Positions 39,648-48,984 of a stretch of DNA of 64,000 bases are shown here, piece by piece (within the stretch, counting starts at the first letter, position 1; each line of letters opens with the position of its first letter). Where the stretch lies: the NCBI RefSeq assembly GCF_021023135.1, contig NZ_PGFV01000001.1:1-64000 (forward strand), given 5' to 3'. Both the position numbers and the translations under genes were made by a program. A model generated the notes under the pieces. It searched no databases. It was not told the DNA's origin and saw nothing but the letters and a program-made list of their open reading frames with translations. The stretch comes from Brevibacterium sp. CCUG 69071 (GTDB lineage Bacteria; Actinomycetota; Actinomycetes; Actinomycetales; Brevibacteriaceae).

Positions 39648-40453
39648 GTCTGGAGCGAATCGATATCGAGGGCACCTTCAACTTCCGTGACATCGGTGGT
39701 TCCCCCACCTCGGCGGGGGATTCGACCGTCAGCCGAGGAAAGATCTTCCGCGCCGACGGGCTCGCCCAGCTGACCGATCGGGCACGGGCGGATCTCGGGT
39801 CCTTGGGTGTCGGCACCGTCGTCGACCTCCGGGACATCGGGGAGAGGTCGAAGCTGCCGGATGCGCTGACCGGACTCGACGTCGAATACATCGAACTGCC
39901 GATCTTCGGTGACCACTTCTTCCCCACCACACCGCTGAGTCGGGAGGAGATGAAGGCCGCGGCGAAGGCCACCGGGATGGACCTCAGCGACCGCTCGCTT
40001 CGTCGAATCTACGATCTGATGATCGCTCACTTCGGCGACAGGCTCGCGCTCGCCGTCGACACCGTCGCCGCACATGCAGAGACGGGAGTGGTGTTCCACT
40101 GCTCGGCCGGCAAGGACCGGACCGGCATGGTGGCCGCGTTCCTGCTCGACCTCCTCGGCGTGGGCAGGCAGGACATCATCGAGGAATACGCGATCACCTC
40201 CACGCATCTCTCCGGTGGCTTTCTCGAGTCGATCACCAGGAACTTCTCCGATGCCGGAATTTCGGGCAACCTCGCCGAGACCGCGACGGCGGCACCGCCG
40301 GAACTCCTCGATCGGATCCTCGACCAGCTCGCGGACGAGTACGGTCCCCGCGGTGTCGAGGATTACCTGCTGGCACACGGAATGGACCCCGCGACCCCGG
40401 ACCGGCTGCGGTCGGCTCTGCTCGGGCCGGCGGCGTCCTCGGAACCGGCGTGA
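39644..40453 (+). CDS. PtpB-like protein tyrosine/serine phosphatase
   Basis: A 269-residue phosphatase of the Tyr_phosphatase_3 family (M. tuberculosis PtpB type). The active-site loop is HCSAGKDRTG with nucleophile C153 and Arg R158. The N-terminal FNFRDIGG near residues 9-16 is also characteristic. No signal peptide is seen. GTG 39644 overlaps the mazG stop, so the two are translated together. In M. tuberculosis this position, between mazG and eno, is held by lpqU instead. Substrate (phosphotyrosine, phosphoserine or phosphoinositide) unknown. Confidence 0.88.
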   Translation: MSLERIDIEGTFNFRDIGGSPTSAGDSTVSRGKIFRADGLAQLTDRARADLGSLGVGTVVDLRDIGERSKLPDALTGLDVEYIELPIFGDHFFPTTPLSREEMKAAAKATGMDLSDRSLRRIYDLMIAHFGDRLALAVDTVAAHAETGVVFHCSAGKDRTGMVAAFLLDLLGVGRQDIIEEYAITSTHLSGGFLESITRNFSDAGISGNLAETATAAPPELLDRILDQLADEYGPRGVEDYLLAHGMDPATPDRLRSALLGPAASSEPA

Positions 40454-40526
40454 GCCCGGCGGCGCGGTGCATTAAGCTGTTCATCAGGCACATGTTCCCC
40501 ATGTGAAACCAATTGCAAAGGAGTAA

Positions 40527-41810
<1,284 letters not shown>

Positions 41811-41880
41811 GGCGCTGCCACGGGTCGTTCGGGGCCGCGAGCCGCGGTCCTCACGCCGCGCCGTGTGAGCTTCTAGCCGC

Positions 41881-41943
41881 ATAACCTACCGCGAGTGACA
41901 TGTCCTACGGGTGCAACTGTAGGACGTGTCACTCGCGGTTTTT
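41881..41943 (+). repeat. 58-bp hairpin element, copy 1 (also eno terminator)
   Basis: ATAACCTAC is followed by a 21-bp stem (41888-41908 with 41919-41939, one mismatch) and TTTTT at 41939-41943. The 58 bases 41881-41938 align without gaps to 61575-61632 (46 identities by my count). Here it can act as a terminator for eno and for the convergent gene. Confidence 0.85.
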
Positions 41944-41948
41944 GTCGT

Positions 41949-42956
41949 TCACGCGGGAGCCTTTCGCGACGAGGCGATGGCCCGTGAGATTTCGAAGAAT
42001 CTGGCGTCTCTGAACAGCTCCTTCCAGCTGACCCTGATGATCCGCCACCCTCGATCGCGGAGCCACTGCTCACGGCGTCGCTCTTTCTCGAGCTCATCGC
42101 GAGGGACGCCCGAGCCGAGGTAGAGCTTGCCGATCCCGTCGATCTCCACGATGAGGCGAGCTGCCTGATGGCAGAAGTCCACGCGAATGGTTCGGCCCAG
42201 GGATTCGGCCCAGAACTTGACCTGGGGTTCCATGCCGCGGATGCCGTGCTGATAGAAGCGCACCGCGGCGATCGATTCCGCAGGCGATTCGCGCCGTGCG
42301 TCGGCGAGTTCGAGAGCCAGCACAGCCTTCTTCGTATTGCGCTTCTCACGGCACTGAGCCAAGACCACACGGATCCTCTCCTTCGTCGTCATCTTTCGGT
42401 GCAGCGCATCGTCGAGCATGGTCACCGAGATGTCGAGGCCATAGCTGCGTGCGACATCGACGAGGGTGCGCTCGAGCGTGGTCACTTCGCCGCCGTCGAT
42501 CATTTGGTGGTGTGATCGGGGAATCATGCCGCCCCGGACATGAATGCTCTTGAACCGGCGATTGATGCCCAGCCGCATCACCTCGGCTTGCCGGGTGACC
42601 GGGTAGGCGACAGGCAGACCGTGGATGAGAGCGGCGGAGATATGTGAGAAGATCTCCGGCTCGCGAGAGGAGTCCGGATCGTCGCTGTTGCGTCGCTGTC
42701 GGACGGCGAAACGCGCCATCACCGAGGCGTTGAGTGCCGCGGTCTCGTCGCGGATGTCTCCGTATTCCTTAAATGGTTCGTGGAGATTGGCCTCGATGCT
42801 CGCCCACAGCGGTCGATGAGCCTTCTCCTCGCAGACGTGTTTGACGAGGTACACGCCGTAGGAGAGTCGACGGAGGCAACACCATTGTGCGCGGCGGATG
42901 TCTCGATGAGTGAAGCCGAGCCGGGTGATCTGGTGAGTGCGCAGCAGTTTGTACAT
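41949..42956 (-). CDS. AbiEi-like antitoxin domain + DUF559 (Vsr-like) protein
   Basis: A 335-residue two-part protein. The N-terminal HTH (residues 1-42, ending in the typical LSYGVYLV) resembles the AbiEi antitoxin domain. The C-terminal DUF559 domain (about 235-325) has the Vsr/restriction-endonuclease-like IRVDF...LIVEIDG and ERRREQWLRDRGWRIIRV. D and E residues of the nuclease core are present. No AbiEii toxin gene is adjacent. Such orphan genes are frequent in actinobacteria, and their role is unknown. The region upstream is much more AT-rich than the neighbourhood, which hints at transfer. Confidence 0.8.
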   Translation of the reverse strand: MYKLLRTHQITRLGFTHRDIRRAQWCCLRRLSYGVYLVKHVCEEKAHRPLWASIEANLHEPFKEYGDIRDETAALNASVMARFAVRQRRNSDDPDSSREPEIFSHISAALIHGLPVAYPVTRQAEVMRLGINRRFKSIHVRGGMIPRSHHQMIDGGEVTTLERTLVDVARSYGLDISVTMLDDALHRKMTTKERIRVVLAQCREKRNTKKAVLALELADARRESPAESIAAVRFYQHGIRGMEPQVKFWAESLGRTIRVDFCHQAARLIVEIDGIGKLYLGSGVPRDELEKERRREQWLRDRGWRIIRVSWKELFRDARFFEISRAIASSRKAPA

Positions 42957-43396
42957 TCATCTAAGATGCATCAAACGATAGTAAACAGCAATGAACACAT
43001 ATGAAAGTGTGGATAAGCCTGTGGATAACTCAACGGGGTGGGGCGGCGGCGCGATTGTGAGGTGGTGTGGTGGTGCGAGCGTCTTCGCGGCCGAGTGGCG
43101 TCGCGCCTCGGGCATTTGGAGTGCCTGTGAACGGCATCCCTACGTGAAAATGACATAACATACCGGAAGCCCGCGAGGTTATGTCACATGTGTGTGTTTA
43201 TGCGGCGCGCGACGACGGCGGCGCGCGCGACGACCGCGGCGCGGGCGGCGACGCGCACGATGACCGCGACGCGCGCGAGGCCGTGAGGGAATCGAACACG
43301 CCACGCGGCGCAAATCCTCGCACCTTCACCCGGGGCACGGCAGACTTGGATGTGTTGCGTCCGCCTTCCCCATCCCCGGCCGCAGAGGAAAGAGTC
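42957..43396. other. AT-rich spacer with DnaA boxes, a hairpin and GCG repeats
   Basis: No supported gene. 42957-43030 is AT-rich and holds two DnaA boxes (43008-43016, 43020-43028). 43151-43186 is a hairpin with arms TGACATAAC/GTTATGTCA. 43201-43290 is a degenerate GCG/CGAC repeat. An ATG at 43181 is in frame with the next gene, but its 72 residues are repeat-derived. Confidence 0.6.
43008..43028 (+). promoter_or_regulatory. Two perfect DnaA boxes
   Basis: TGTGGATAA (reverse complement of the TTATCCACA consensus) occurs at 43008-43016 and 43020-43028 in the same orientation, 3 bp apart, next to AT-rich DNA. No dnaA, dnaN or other origin gene is near. Confidence 0.6.
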
Positions 43397-43888
43397 ATGG
43401 TTCCGAGCAAGCCCAGAAGAAGCGCCCCCAAATCGGCTCCGGGCAGAGCCACTCCCCGTCGACGCCCGACACCGGTCGTCGAGGCCGACACCACCGCCGA
43501 GGTGCACCGCCGTCGGCTCTCCTGGCGCACCGGAATATTCCTCGCCGTCATCGCCATCGTGCTCCTGGCATTCCTCTCACCCATCAACTCCGCACTCAAG
43601 CAGGCCCAGCAGATCGCGGCCCTGAACAACGAGATCGAAACCACGAAGTCCGAGGTCCAGAGCCTCGAGGAGAAGAACGAGAACCTCAAGGACCCCGACT
43701 ACATCAAACGCAAGGCCCGCGAGGACCAGTACTACGTGGAGGAGGGGAAGAACGCAGTCATCGTGACGAACCAGGAAGCCATCGAGGATGACGATTCGGA
43801 TACGGATCGCCCGGTTCGCAAGCAAGCCTGGTACCTTGAGTTGCTGGAGTCGATTCAAGAGGTCGGCAATACAGTGGAGAAGGGCTGA
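43397..43888 (+). CDS. divIC: Septum formation initiator (FtsB/DivIC family)
   Basis: A 163-residue bitopic division protein. A basic, Pro/Arg-rich cytoplasmic N-terminus (residues 1-45) is followed by one membrane helix near 50-68 (GIFLAVIAIVLLAFLS), a coiled coil near 76-100, and the conserved DPDYIKRKAREDQYYVEEGK near 103-122. It would join FtsL and FtsQ at the septum. The window also holds perM, whose M. tuberculosis relative acts through FtsB. ATG 43397 has GAGGAAAG upstream. Order eno-divIC-DUF501-ppx is conserved (Rv1023-Rv1026). Confidence 0.92.
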   Translation: MVPSKPRRSAPKSAPGRATPRRRPTPVVEADTTAEVHRRRLSWRTGIFLAVIAIVLLAFLSPINSALKQAQQIAALNNEIETTKSEVQSLEEKNENLKDPDYIKRKAREDQYYVEEGKNAVIVTNQEAIEDDDSDTDRPVRKQAWYLELLESIQEVGNTVEKG

Positions 43889-44397
43889 TGATCACAGACT
43901 GCACCGAGGCGGATTTCGCGAAGCTCGAGGACCAGCTCGGACGCGTTCCCCGCGGAGTGGTCGGCATCGCCGCACGCAGCACCTCCGGTGACCCGCTCGT
44001 GGTGGCGACCGCGCCCCGCCTCGAAGACGGCACCCCGTTCCCCACGACCTTCTACCTCACCCACCCGGCCTACGTCGCCGAATGCTCACGCCTCGAAGCC
44101 TCCGGAATCATGGCCGAATGGACGACCGAGCTGAGCGAGGACGAAGAGCTCTCCACCGCCTATGCGCGGGCCCATTCCGCCTACCTCGCCACGCGCTCCG
44201 AGATCGGTGAGAAGGCGGGAATCGCCGAGGTGGTCGAGATCAAGGACTACTCCGCCGGCGGCATGCCCACCCGGGTCAAATGCCTCCACGCCCTCGTCGG
44301 GCATTCCCTGGCCGCCGGGCCGGGAACCAATCCGATCGGCGACCGTGCGATCTCCTTCATGACCGATGTGCCACCTGTCTCCGAGACGAAAGAGTAG
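43888..44397 (+). CDS. DUF501 family protein
   Basis: A 169-residue protein of family DUF501, regularly found between divIC and ppx (Rv1025). Family words are LGRVPRGVVGIAARS near residues 14-28, the TFYLTHP stretch near 52-58 and GGMPTRVKCLHAL near 124-136, with one conserved cysteine. Function unknown. It overlaps the divIC stop by 1 bp. Confidence 0.93.
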   Translation: MITDCTEADFAKLEDQLGRVPRGVVGIAARSTSGDPLVVATAPRLEDGTPFPTTFYLTHPAYVAECSRLEASGIMAEWTTELSEDEELSTAYARAHSAYLATRSEIGEKAGIAEVVEIKDYSAGGMPTRVKCLHALVGHSLAAGPGTNPIGDRAISFMTDVPPVSETKE

Positions 44398-44404
44398 GAC
44401 ACTC

Positions 44405-45352
44405 ATGCGTGTAGCCGCCTTCGACTGCGGAACCAACTCACTCCGCCTGCTCATCGCCGATGTCGCCGAGGACGGCACCCTGACCGACCTGCGTCGGGAG
44501 ACCCGGATCGTGCGTCTCGGCCAGGGGGTCGACGCGACGGGGGAGTTCGCTCCGGAAGCGCTCGAACGCACCTTCGCCGTGGCTCGGGAATACGCCGAGG
44601 TGGCCGCGGAGTATGCGCCGGAGAAGCTGAGGTTCGTCGCCACCTCGGCGAGTCGAGACGCACGCAACCGTGACGAATTCTTCGCCGGCATCTTCTCCAT
44701 CCTCGGCGTCGTCCCCGATGTCGTCACCGGCGACGAAGAGGCACGCCTGTCGTTCCTCGGCGTCACCGCAGACCTGCCGACCGAAGCCGGCCCGTTCCTC
44801 GTCATGGACCTCGGCGGAGGCTCGACCGAACTCGTCCTCGGCACCAGGGACGTCGAGGCCGCCGTGAGCATGGACATCGGCTCGGTGCGACTAACCGAAC
44901 GTCACATGCCCGTGGAGACGCCGAACGACGAGCAGATCCGAACAGCATTGACCGACATCGACGCACAGCTCGACCAGGCGGCGCAGGTCGTCGATTTCGC
45001 AGCCCCGCGCACGTTCATCGGCGTCGCCGGGACCGTCACCACCATCACGGCCGGAGTCCTCGGTCTCGACAGCTACCAGCGGGAGAAGATCCACGGGGCC
45101 CGTCTCAGCGTCTCGGACGTCGACGCCGAGGCCCGGCAGCTGCTGAGCCTGGACCGTGAAGCCCGGGCAGCGCTGCCGTATATGCATCCCGGACGCGTCG
45201 ACGTCATCGCCGCCGGCGGACTCCTGTTCTCCCGGGTCATCGCCCGGATCGCCGAGGCGGTCGAGGCCGGCGGGGGAGACCTCGACATCATGATCTCCGA
45301 AACGGACATCCTCGACGGCACCGCGCTCGATCTTGCGCGCTCGCAGTCGTGA
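44405..45352 (+). CDS. ppx: Exopolyphosphatase/guanosine pentaphosphate phosphohydrolase
   Basis: A 315-residue Ppx/GppA phosphatase, the short two-domain actinobacterial form. ASKHA phosphate loops are visible as FDCGTNSLRLLIAD near residues 5-18 and VMDLGGGSTELVLG near 133-146. The SASRDARNRDEF stretch near 82-93 is also typical. It breaks down polyphosphate or pppGpp. The polyphosphate kinase PPK2 is also in the window (51493). ATG 44405 starts 8 bp after DUF501, and the stop overlaps the protease start by 4 bp. Confidence 0.93.
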   Translation: MRVAAFDCGTNSLRLLIADVAEDGTLTDLRRETRIVRLGQGVDATGEFAPEALERTFAVAREYAEVAAEYAPEKLRFVATSASRDARNRDEFFAGIFSILGVVPDVVTGDEEARLSFLGVTADLPTEAGPFLVMDLGGGSTELVLGTRDVEAAVSMDIGSVRLTERHMPVETPNDEQIRTALTDIDAQLDQAAQVVDFAAPRTFIGVAGTVTTITAGVLGLDSYQREKIHGARLSVSDVDAEARQLLSLDREARAALPYMHPGRVDVIAAGGLLFSRVIARIAEAVEAGGGDLDIMISETDILDGTALDLARSQS

Positions 45353-46656
45353 AGCCGACCCGGCCCTCGATTCTGCGTCCGCGCGCCTCACGCGTGAGTC
45401 GCGGGAACGTCGCTGAACGGAGCACCAGGCTCACCGTGATCGGGACCCTCGTCCTCGGACTCGTCATCGGCACGACGCAGCCCGCCCTGGCCGCTCCCGA
45501 GGCAGGCCCGGGGCAGTGGTTCATCAAGGACTACGGCATCGACAAGATGTGGAAGAAGTCGACCGGCAAGGGTGTCAAGGTCGCTGTCATCGACTCCGGA
45601 GTGAATTCCGACCACGAGAACCTCGAAGGAGTCGTGAGCAAGGCCAAGGACTTCAGCGGACTCGACAAGGACGGGACCACCCCGATCGGCGGGAAGTCCA
45701 CGATCCACCATGGCACCGCGGTCGCCGGTGTCATCGCCGGCCAGGGCACAGGCGCTGGGCCGATGGGCGTAGCTCCCGATGCCGACATCCTCTCGGCCTC
45801 GATGTGGTTGGGCCCGGACCGGCCGAAGGAGTCGGGGTCCACCCGAGAACAGGCCGACAAGGCGATCCGCTGGGCCGTCGATTCGGGCGCCCAGGTCATC
45901 AACATGTCTCTGGGCTGGGACGACCCGGCCTGGCCCGAGAGCTGGGACGAGGCCTTCGCCTACGCGTATGAGAAGGACGTCGTCATCGTCGCCTGCGTCG
46001 GCAATGCCTCTCAGGGAGCGACGCAGGCCTGGTCGCCCTCGACCGTTCCAGGCGTCATCGGCGTGGGCGGCCTCGGTGAGAACGGCAAGGTGCTCGCCGA
46101 CTCGACGGCCCCCGGAACCGCAGTCGACCTCATGGGACCGGCCGCCGACATTCCGATCCCGTACTACTCCGGAGGATACGCGGAGGGTCAGGGCTGCTCC
46201 TTCGCCTCTCCCGTGGTCTCCGGGGTCACCGCGCTCATCCGCGCCGATGACCCGGACCTGTCCGCCGACGAGGTCCGTGCCAAACTGCTCTCGAGCGCCG
46301 AGCCTGTCTCCGGGCACAAAGGCACGAGCAAGAAGGACAAACCCGATCCGATCGTCGGCTGGGGGCGACTCGACCCCGAGGCGGCGCTGAAGTCCGATGT
46401 CCCGAAGTCCGTGCCCTCGGCCGAAGAGGAACTCGCCGACTGGGTGAAGATGCACCGTCGCGGCGATGCCGACTCCACCGAGACCGAAACGGCTTCCCCG
46501 GCCGAGGATGAGAGTCCGAAGGCGGTGGCGCCCACAGACGTCGCGGCCTCGGAATCGACTCCGAAGCTCGGCTTCTCCGTGTTGGCCGCTGGTGGGTTGG
46601 TCGCGGTGGTGCTGCTCGTGATCTCGACCGTGGTCTTCCTCCGCCGCCGCAGGTGA
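45349..46656 (+). CDS. Membrane-anchored S8 subtilisin-like protease (mycosin-like)
   Basis: A 435-residue exported serine protease. The signal peptide spans about residues 26-49 (ends PALAA). The catalytic triad is D82 (AVIDSG), H121 (HHGTAVAG) and S284 (GCSFASPV). A Glu/Ser/Pro-rich stalk leads to a C-terminal membrane helix and RRRR stop-transfer. This layout is that of type VII secretion mycosins, but no ESX genes are near, so a different role is likely. The GTG start overlaps the ppx stop. Confidence 0.88.
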   Translation: MKPTRPSILRPRASRVSRGNVAERSTRLTVIGTLVLGLVIGTTQPALAAPEAGPGQWFIKDYGIDKMWKKSTGKGVKVAVIDSGVNSDHENLEGVVSKAKDFSGLDKDGTTPIGGKSTIHHGTAVAGVIAGQGTGAGPMGVAPDADILSASMWLGPDRPKESGSTREQADKAIRWAVDSGAQVINMSLGWDDPAWPESWDEAFAYAYEKDVVIVACVGNASQGATQAWSPSTVPGVIGVGGLGENGKVLADSTAPGTAVDLMGPAADIPIPYYSGGYAEGQGCSFASPVVSGVTALIRADDPDLSADEVRAKLLSSAEPVSGHKGTSKKDKPDPIVGWGRLDPEAALKSDVPKSVPSAEEELADWVKMHRRGDADSTETETASPAEDESPKAVAPTDVAASESTPKLGFSVLAAGGLVAVVLLVISTVVFLRRRR

Positions 46657-46778
46657 TTCGAGGCCCGCTGCCTCTCCTGCGCGAGCGGTCCGCGGCCCGA
46701 GCTGACGCTTCCGGTGCCTCTGATCTGGGGGATCGGCATCCGTCGCAGAAACAATTAGTGAAAGTTTTCACAAGGGCC

Positions 46779-46784
46779 TAGGAT
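46779..46784 (+). promoter_or_regulatory. -10 element of ndh, leaderless
   Basis: TAGGAT stands 6 nt before ATG 46791. The preceding bases (about 46752-46772) are AT-rich for this genome. Confidence 0.6.
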
Positions 46785-46790
46785 GGGGAT

Positions 46791-48164
46791 ATGGCACTCA
46801 TCAGAAACTCAAAACTGCGTCCTCGAATCCTCGTCGTCGGTGGCGGCTACCTCGGTCTCGTCACCGCACAGAATCTGTTGAAGAACCTCGGACGGGGCGA
46901 AGCCACCGTCACCGTGGTCGATCCCAACCCGTACATGACCTACCTGCCGTTCCTCCCCGAGGTGGCAGCCGGTTCGATCGAACCTCGCCACGCCGTCGTG
47001 CCGCTGCGCCGCAACCTCAACGGCGCCGAGGTCATCACCGCCAAGGTCACCTCGATCAACCACGCCGACAAGTTCGTCACCGTTGAGCCTGAGAACGACG
47101 AGGCCTTCGAGCTCGACTACGACCACATCATCATGGCCGCCGGCTCCGTCGCCCGCGCCCTGCCGATCCCGGGTCTCAAGGAGCACGCGATCGCGCTCAA
47201 GCGCATCGAAGAAGCCGTCGCCCTGCGTGACCACCTCCTCTCGCGTCTGGCCGATGCCTCGCTGATGGAAGATGACGAAGAGCGTCGCAAGGCACTCACC
47301 TTCGTCTTCGTCGGCGGCGGCTTCGCCGGCATCGAGCTGCTCACCGAGCTCGAGGACGTCGTCCGTTCCGCCGTGGCTCAGTACGAGACGCTGACCGAGG
47401 CCGATGTGCGCTTCGTGCTCGTCGAGGCCCTCGATCGTGTGATGCCCGAGGTCGGCGAGGCTCAGGCCCGCTGGGTCGTCGAGCACATGCGCGAACGCGG
47501 CATCGACGTCTACCTCGAGACCTTCCTCCAGGACTGCACCGACAAGCACATCAAGCTCTCCAACGGTGAGGAATTCGACGCCGACACGATCGTCTGGTCG
47601 GCCGGTGTCAAGGCCAACCCCATCCTCGTCGATTCCGATCTGCCCCTGGACGAACGCGGTCGCGTGACCGTGCGTGCCGACCTCCGCGTCGAGGGAGACG
47701 ACGGCGTCGTCGAGGGCGCCTGGGCGGCCGGCGACAATGCCGCCGTGCCCGATCTCTCCGGTGGCGGCGTTGGCGGCTACTGCGTGCCCAACGCACAGCA
47801 CGCCGTGCGTCAGGCCCCGGTGCTGGCAGCCAATGTTCTCGCCGCTCTGCGCGGAGAGACCGAGTTCAAGCAGTACTTCCATAAGACCATTGGCACCGTC
47901 GCTGGCCTCGGACTGTACAAGGGCGTGTCCCAGATGGGCGACTTCGAGGCTCGCGGAGTCCTCGCCTGGCTCATGCACCGCGCCTACCATGGTTACGCGA
48001 TCCCGACGGTCGACCGCAAGGTCAAGGTCTTCGGCAACTGGATCATCAATGCCGTCGTCGGTCGCGACAGCATGCCGCTGGCCGATCTCGATGTGCCGCG
48101 GAAGAACTTCGTCGAGGCGGCGAATTCGAAGCCGGCACCGAAGAAGGAAACCGCAAAGGCCTGA
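46791..48164 (+). CDS. ndh: Type II NADH dehydrogenase (NDH-2)
   Basis: A 457-residue non-proton-pumping NADH:quinone oxidoreductase. The FAD-binding fold is ILVVGGGYLGLV near residues 13-24, the NADH fold FVFVGGGFAGIELL near 171-184, and the second FAD segment GAWAAGDNAAVP near 306-317. The C-terminal region is amphipathic and peripheral to the membrane. It feeds electrons to menaquinone. It is monocistronic, with hairpins at 48175-48200 and 48218-48252 after it. Confidence 0.95.
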   Translation: MALIRNSKLRPRILVVGGGYLGLVTAQNLLKNLGRGEATVTVVDPNPYMTYLPFLPEVAAGSIEPRHAVVPLRRNLNGAEVITAKVTSINHADKFVTVEPENDEAFELDYDHIIMAAGSVARALPIPGLKEHAIALKRIEEAVALRDHLLSRLADASLMEDDEERRKALTFVFVGGGFAGIELLTELEDVVRSAVAQYETLTEADVRFVLVEALDRVMPEVGEAQARWVVEHMRERGIDVYLETFLQDCTDKHIKLSNGEEFDADTIVWSAGVKANPILVDSDLPLDERGRVTVRADLRVEGDDGVVEGAWAAGDNAAVPDLSGGGVGGYCVPNAQHAVRQAPVLAANVLAALRGETEFKQYFHKTIGTVAGLGLYKGVSQMGDFEARGVLAWLMHRAYHGYAIPTVDRKVKVFGNWIINAVVGRDSMPLADLDVPRKNFVEAANSKPAPKKETAKA

Positions 48165-48217
48165 TTGCGTGAAATCTCAGCCGGGCCCGCTCGGCTGAGA
48201 ACTCTGATGAACCGCGA

Positions 48218-48252
48218 AACGCCGGGGATGCTCAAGCAGCATCCCCGGCGTT
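48218..48252. terminator. Bidirectional terminator
   Basis: A perfect 15-bp stem (48218-48232 with 48238-48252) and a 5-nt loop between the convergent ndh and oxidoreductase genes. A second, weaker hairpin (CTCAGCCG/CGGCTGAG) lies at about 48176-48199. Confidence 0.8.
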
Positions 48253-48266
48253 GCCCGTCTCCGCGA

Positions 48267-48871
48267 TCAGTTCGCGACGGTGAACCTCGCGTCGATGTGC
48301 GCAGGTGTGACGATCTCATCGACCATCGCCACGGCGAAGTCTTCCGCTGAGATCGAGTCTCCCGCGGGGACCTCGAGTTCGGTCTTGTAGCTGCCGGTGC
48401 GCTCACCCGGGCCGATCTCCGGTGCGGGGAGATGAGCGTCCACGGTGACCAGTCGCCCTCGCGCAGCAGTTCGAGTGCGCGGGTGCCGGTCTCCGATTCC
48501 GTCTTGTATTCGGCCGGGAATCCCTCGGTGTCCTTGAGCATGGTGTCCCCGACGAAGAGGGAGCCTGCTCCGCCGACGACGAAGATGCGGGTGTCGCCGC
48601 TGGCCTCAGCCAGCGTCTTGAGGGCGTCGAGCCATTCCTGGTGGTCTCCGCCGGCACGGCTGGGGCCGGTGGTCGAGACGATGACATCGTGGTCGGCGGT
48701 GATCTGGGCATCGAACTGTGCATCGCCCATATCGCCCTGGAGCGAACGCAGGGCTCCGGGGACCTCGGCGCCCGAGCGGGTGATGGCAGTGACTTCGAGT
48801 CCGCGCTCGGCGGCTTCCTTGGTGACGCGGGATCCGATCATTCCGGATGCTCCGAAGAGTGCGATCTTCAT
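48267..48871 (-). pseudogene. NAD(P)H-binding oxidoreductase, frameshifted
   Basis: A short-chain Rossmann NAD(P)H-binding protein (about 200 residues if intact). The first 148 residues read normally: FGASGMIGSRVTKEAAERG at the start, STTGPSRAGGDH near 65-76, and up to PWTLISP. At the C4 run (plus-strand G4 48426-48429) the frame is lost. Reading one base over restores a normal ending ([18 protein letters not shown] ... ARFTVAN) and a stop at 48267. One missing base, real or a sequencing error, explains it. As written, the frame continues as nonsense into ndh. It is divergent from an HxlR regulator, as for redox-stress oxidoreductase pairs. Confidence 0.85.
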
Positions 48872-48943
48872 GTTCGTTCCTTTCCTGCGGCTGCGCTGTC
48901 GCGGTGCCGCCGAGGTGGGTGCTTGTGTCTGACATCATGACAC

Positions 48944-48978
48944 TATCGTTTGGATACCGAGTACCTCAAAGATACTAT
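48944..48978 (+). promoter_or_regulatory. HxlR operator candidate and leaderless promoter
   Basis: A 31-bp imperfect palindrome (48944-48974), with arms TATCGTTTGG and CTCAAAGATA around a TACCGAGTA centre, runs into the -10 TACTAT (48973-48978). The start ATG 48985 is 6 nt further. A regulator bound here would block its own promoter and could control the divergent oxidoreductase. Confidence 0.55.
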
Positions 48979-48984
48979 TGGACT

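Noticed and set aside
41949..42956. AbiEi/DUF559 gene considered as half of an AbiE toxin-antitoxin pair
   Set aside because: No nucleotidyltransferase-type AbiEii gene lies on either side, so a complete system is not supported.
43008..43028. DnaA boxes considered as oriC
   Set aside because: Only two boxes, and dnaA, dnaN, rpmH and gyrB are absent, whereas actinobacterial origins have many boxes between dnaA and dnaN.
45349..46656. Subtilase considered as part of an ESX/type VII secretion locus
   Set aside because: The protease has a mycosin layout, but no EccB, EccC, EccD or WXG100 gene is in the window.
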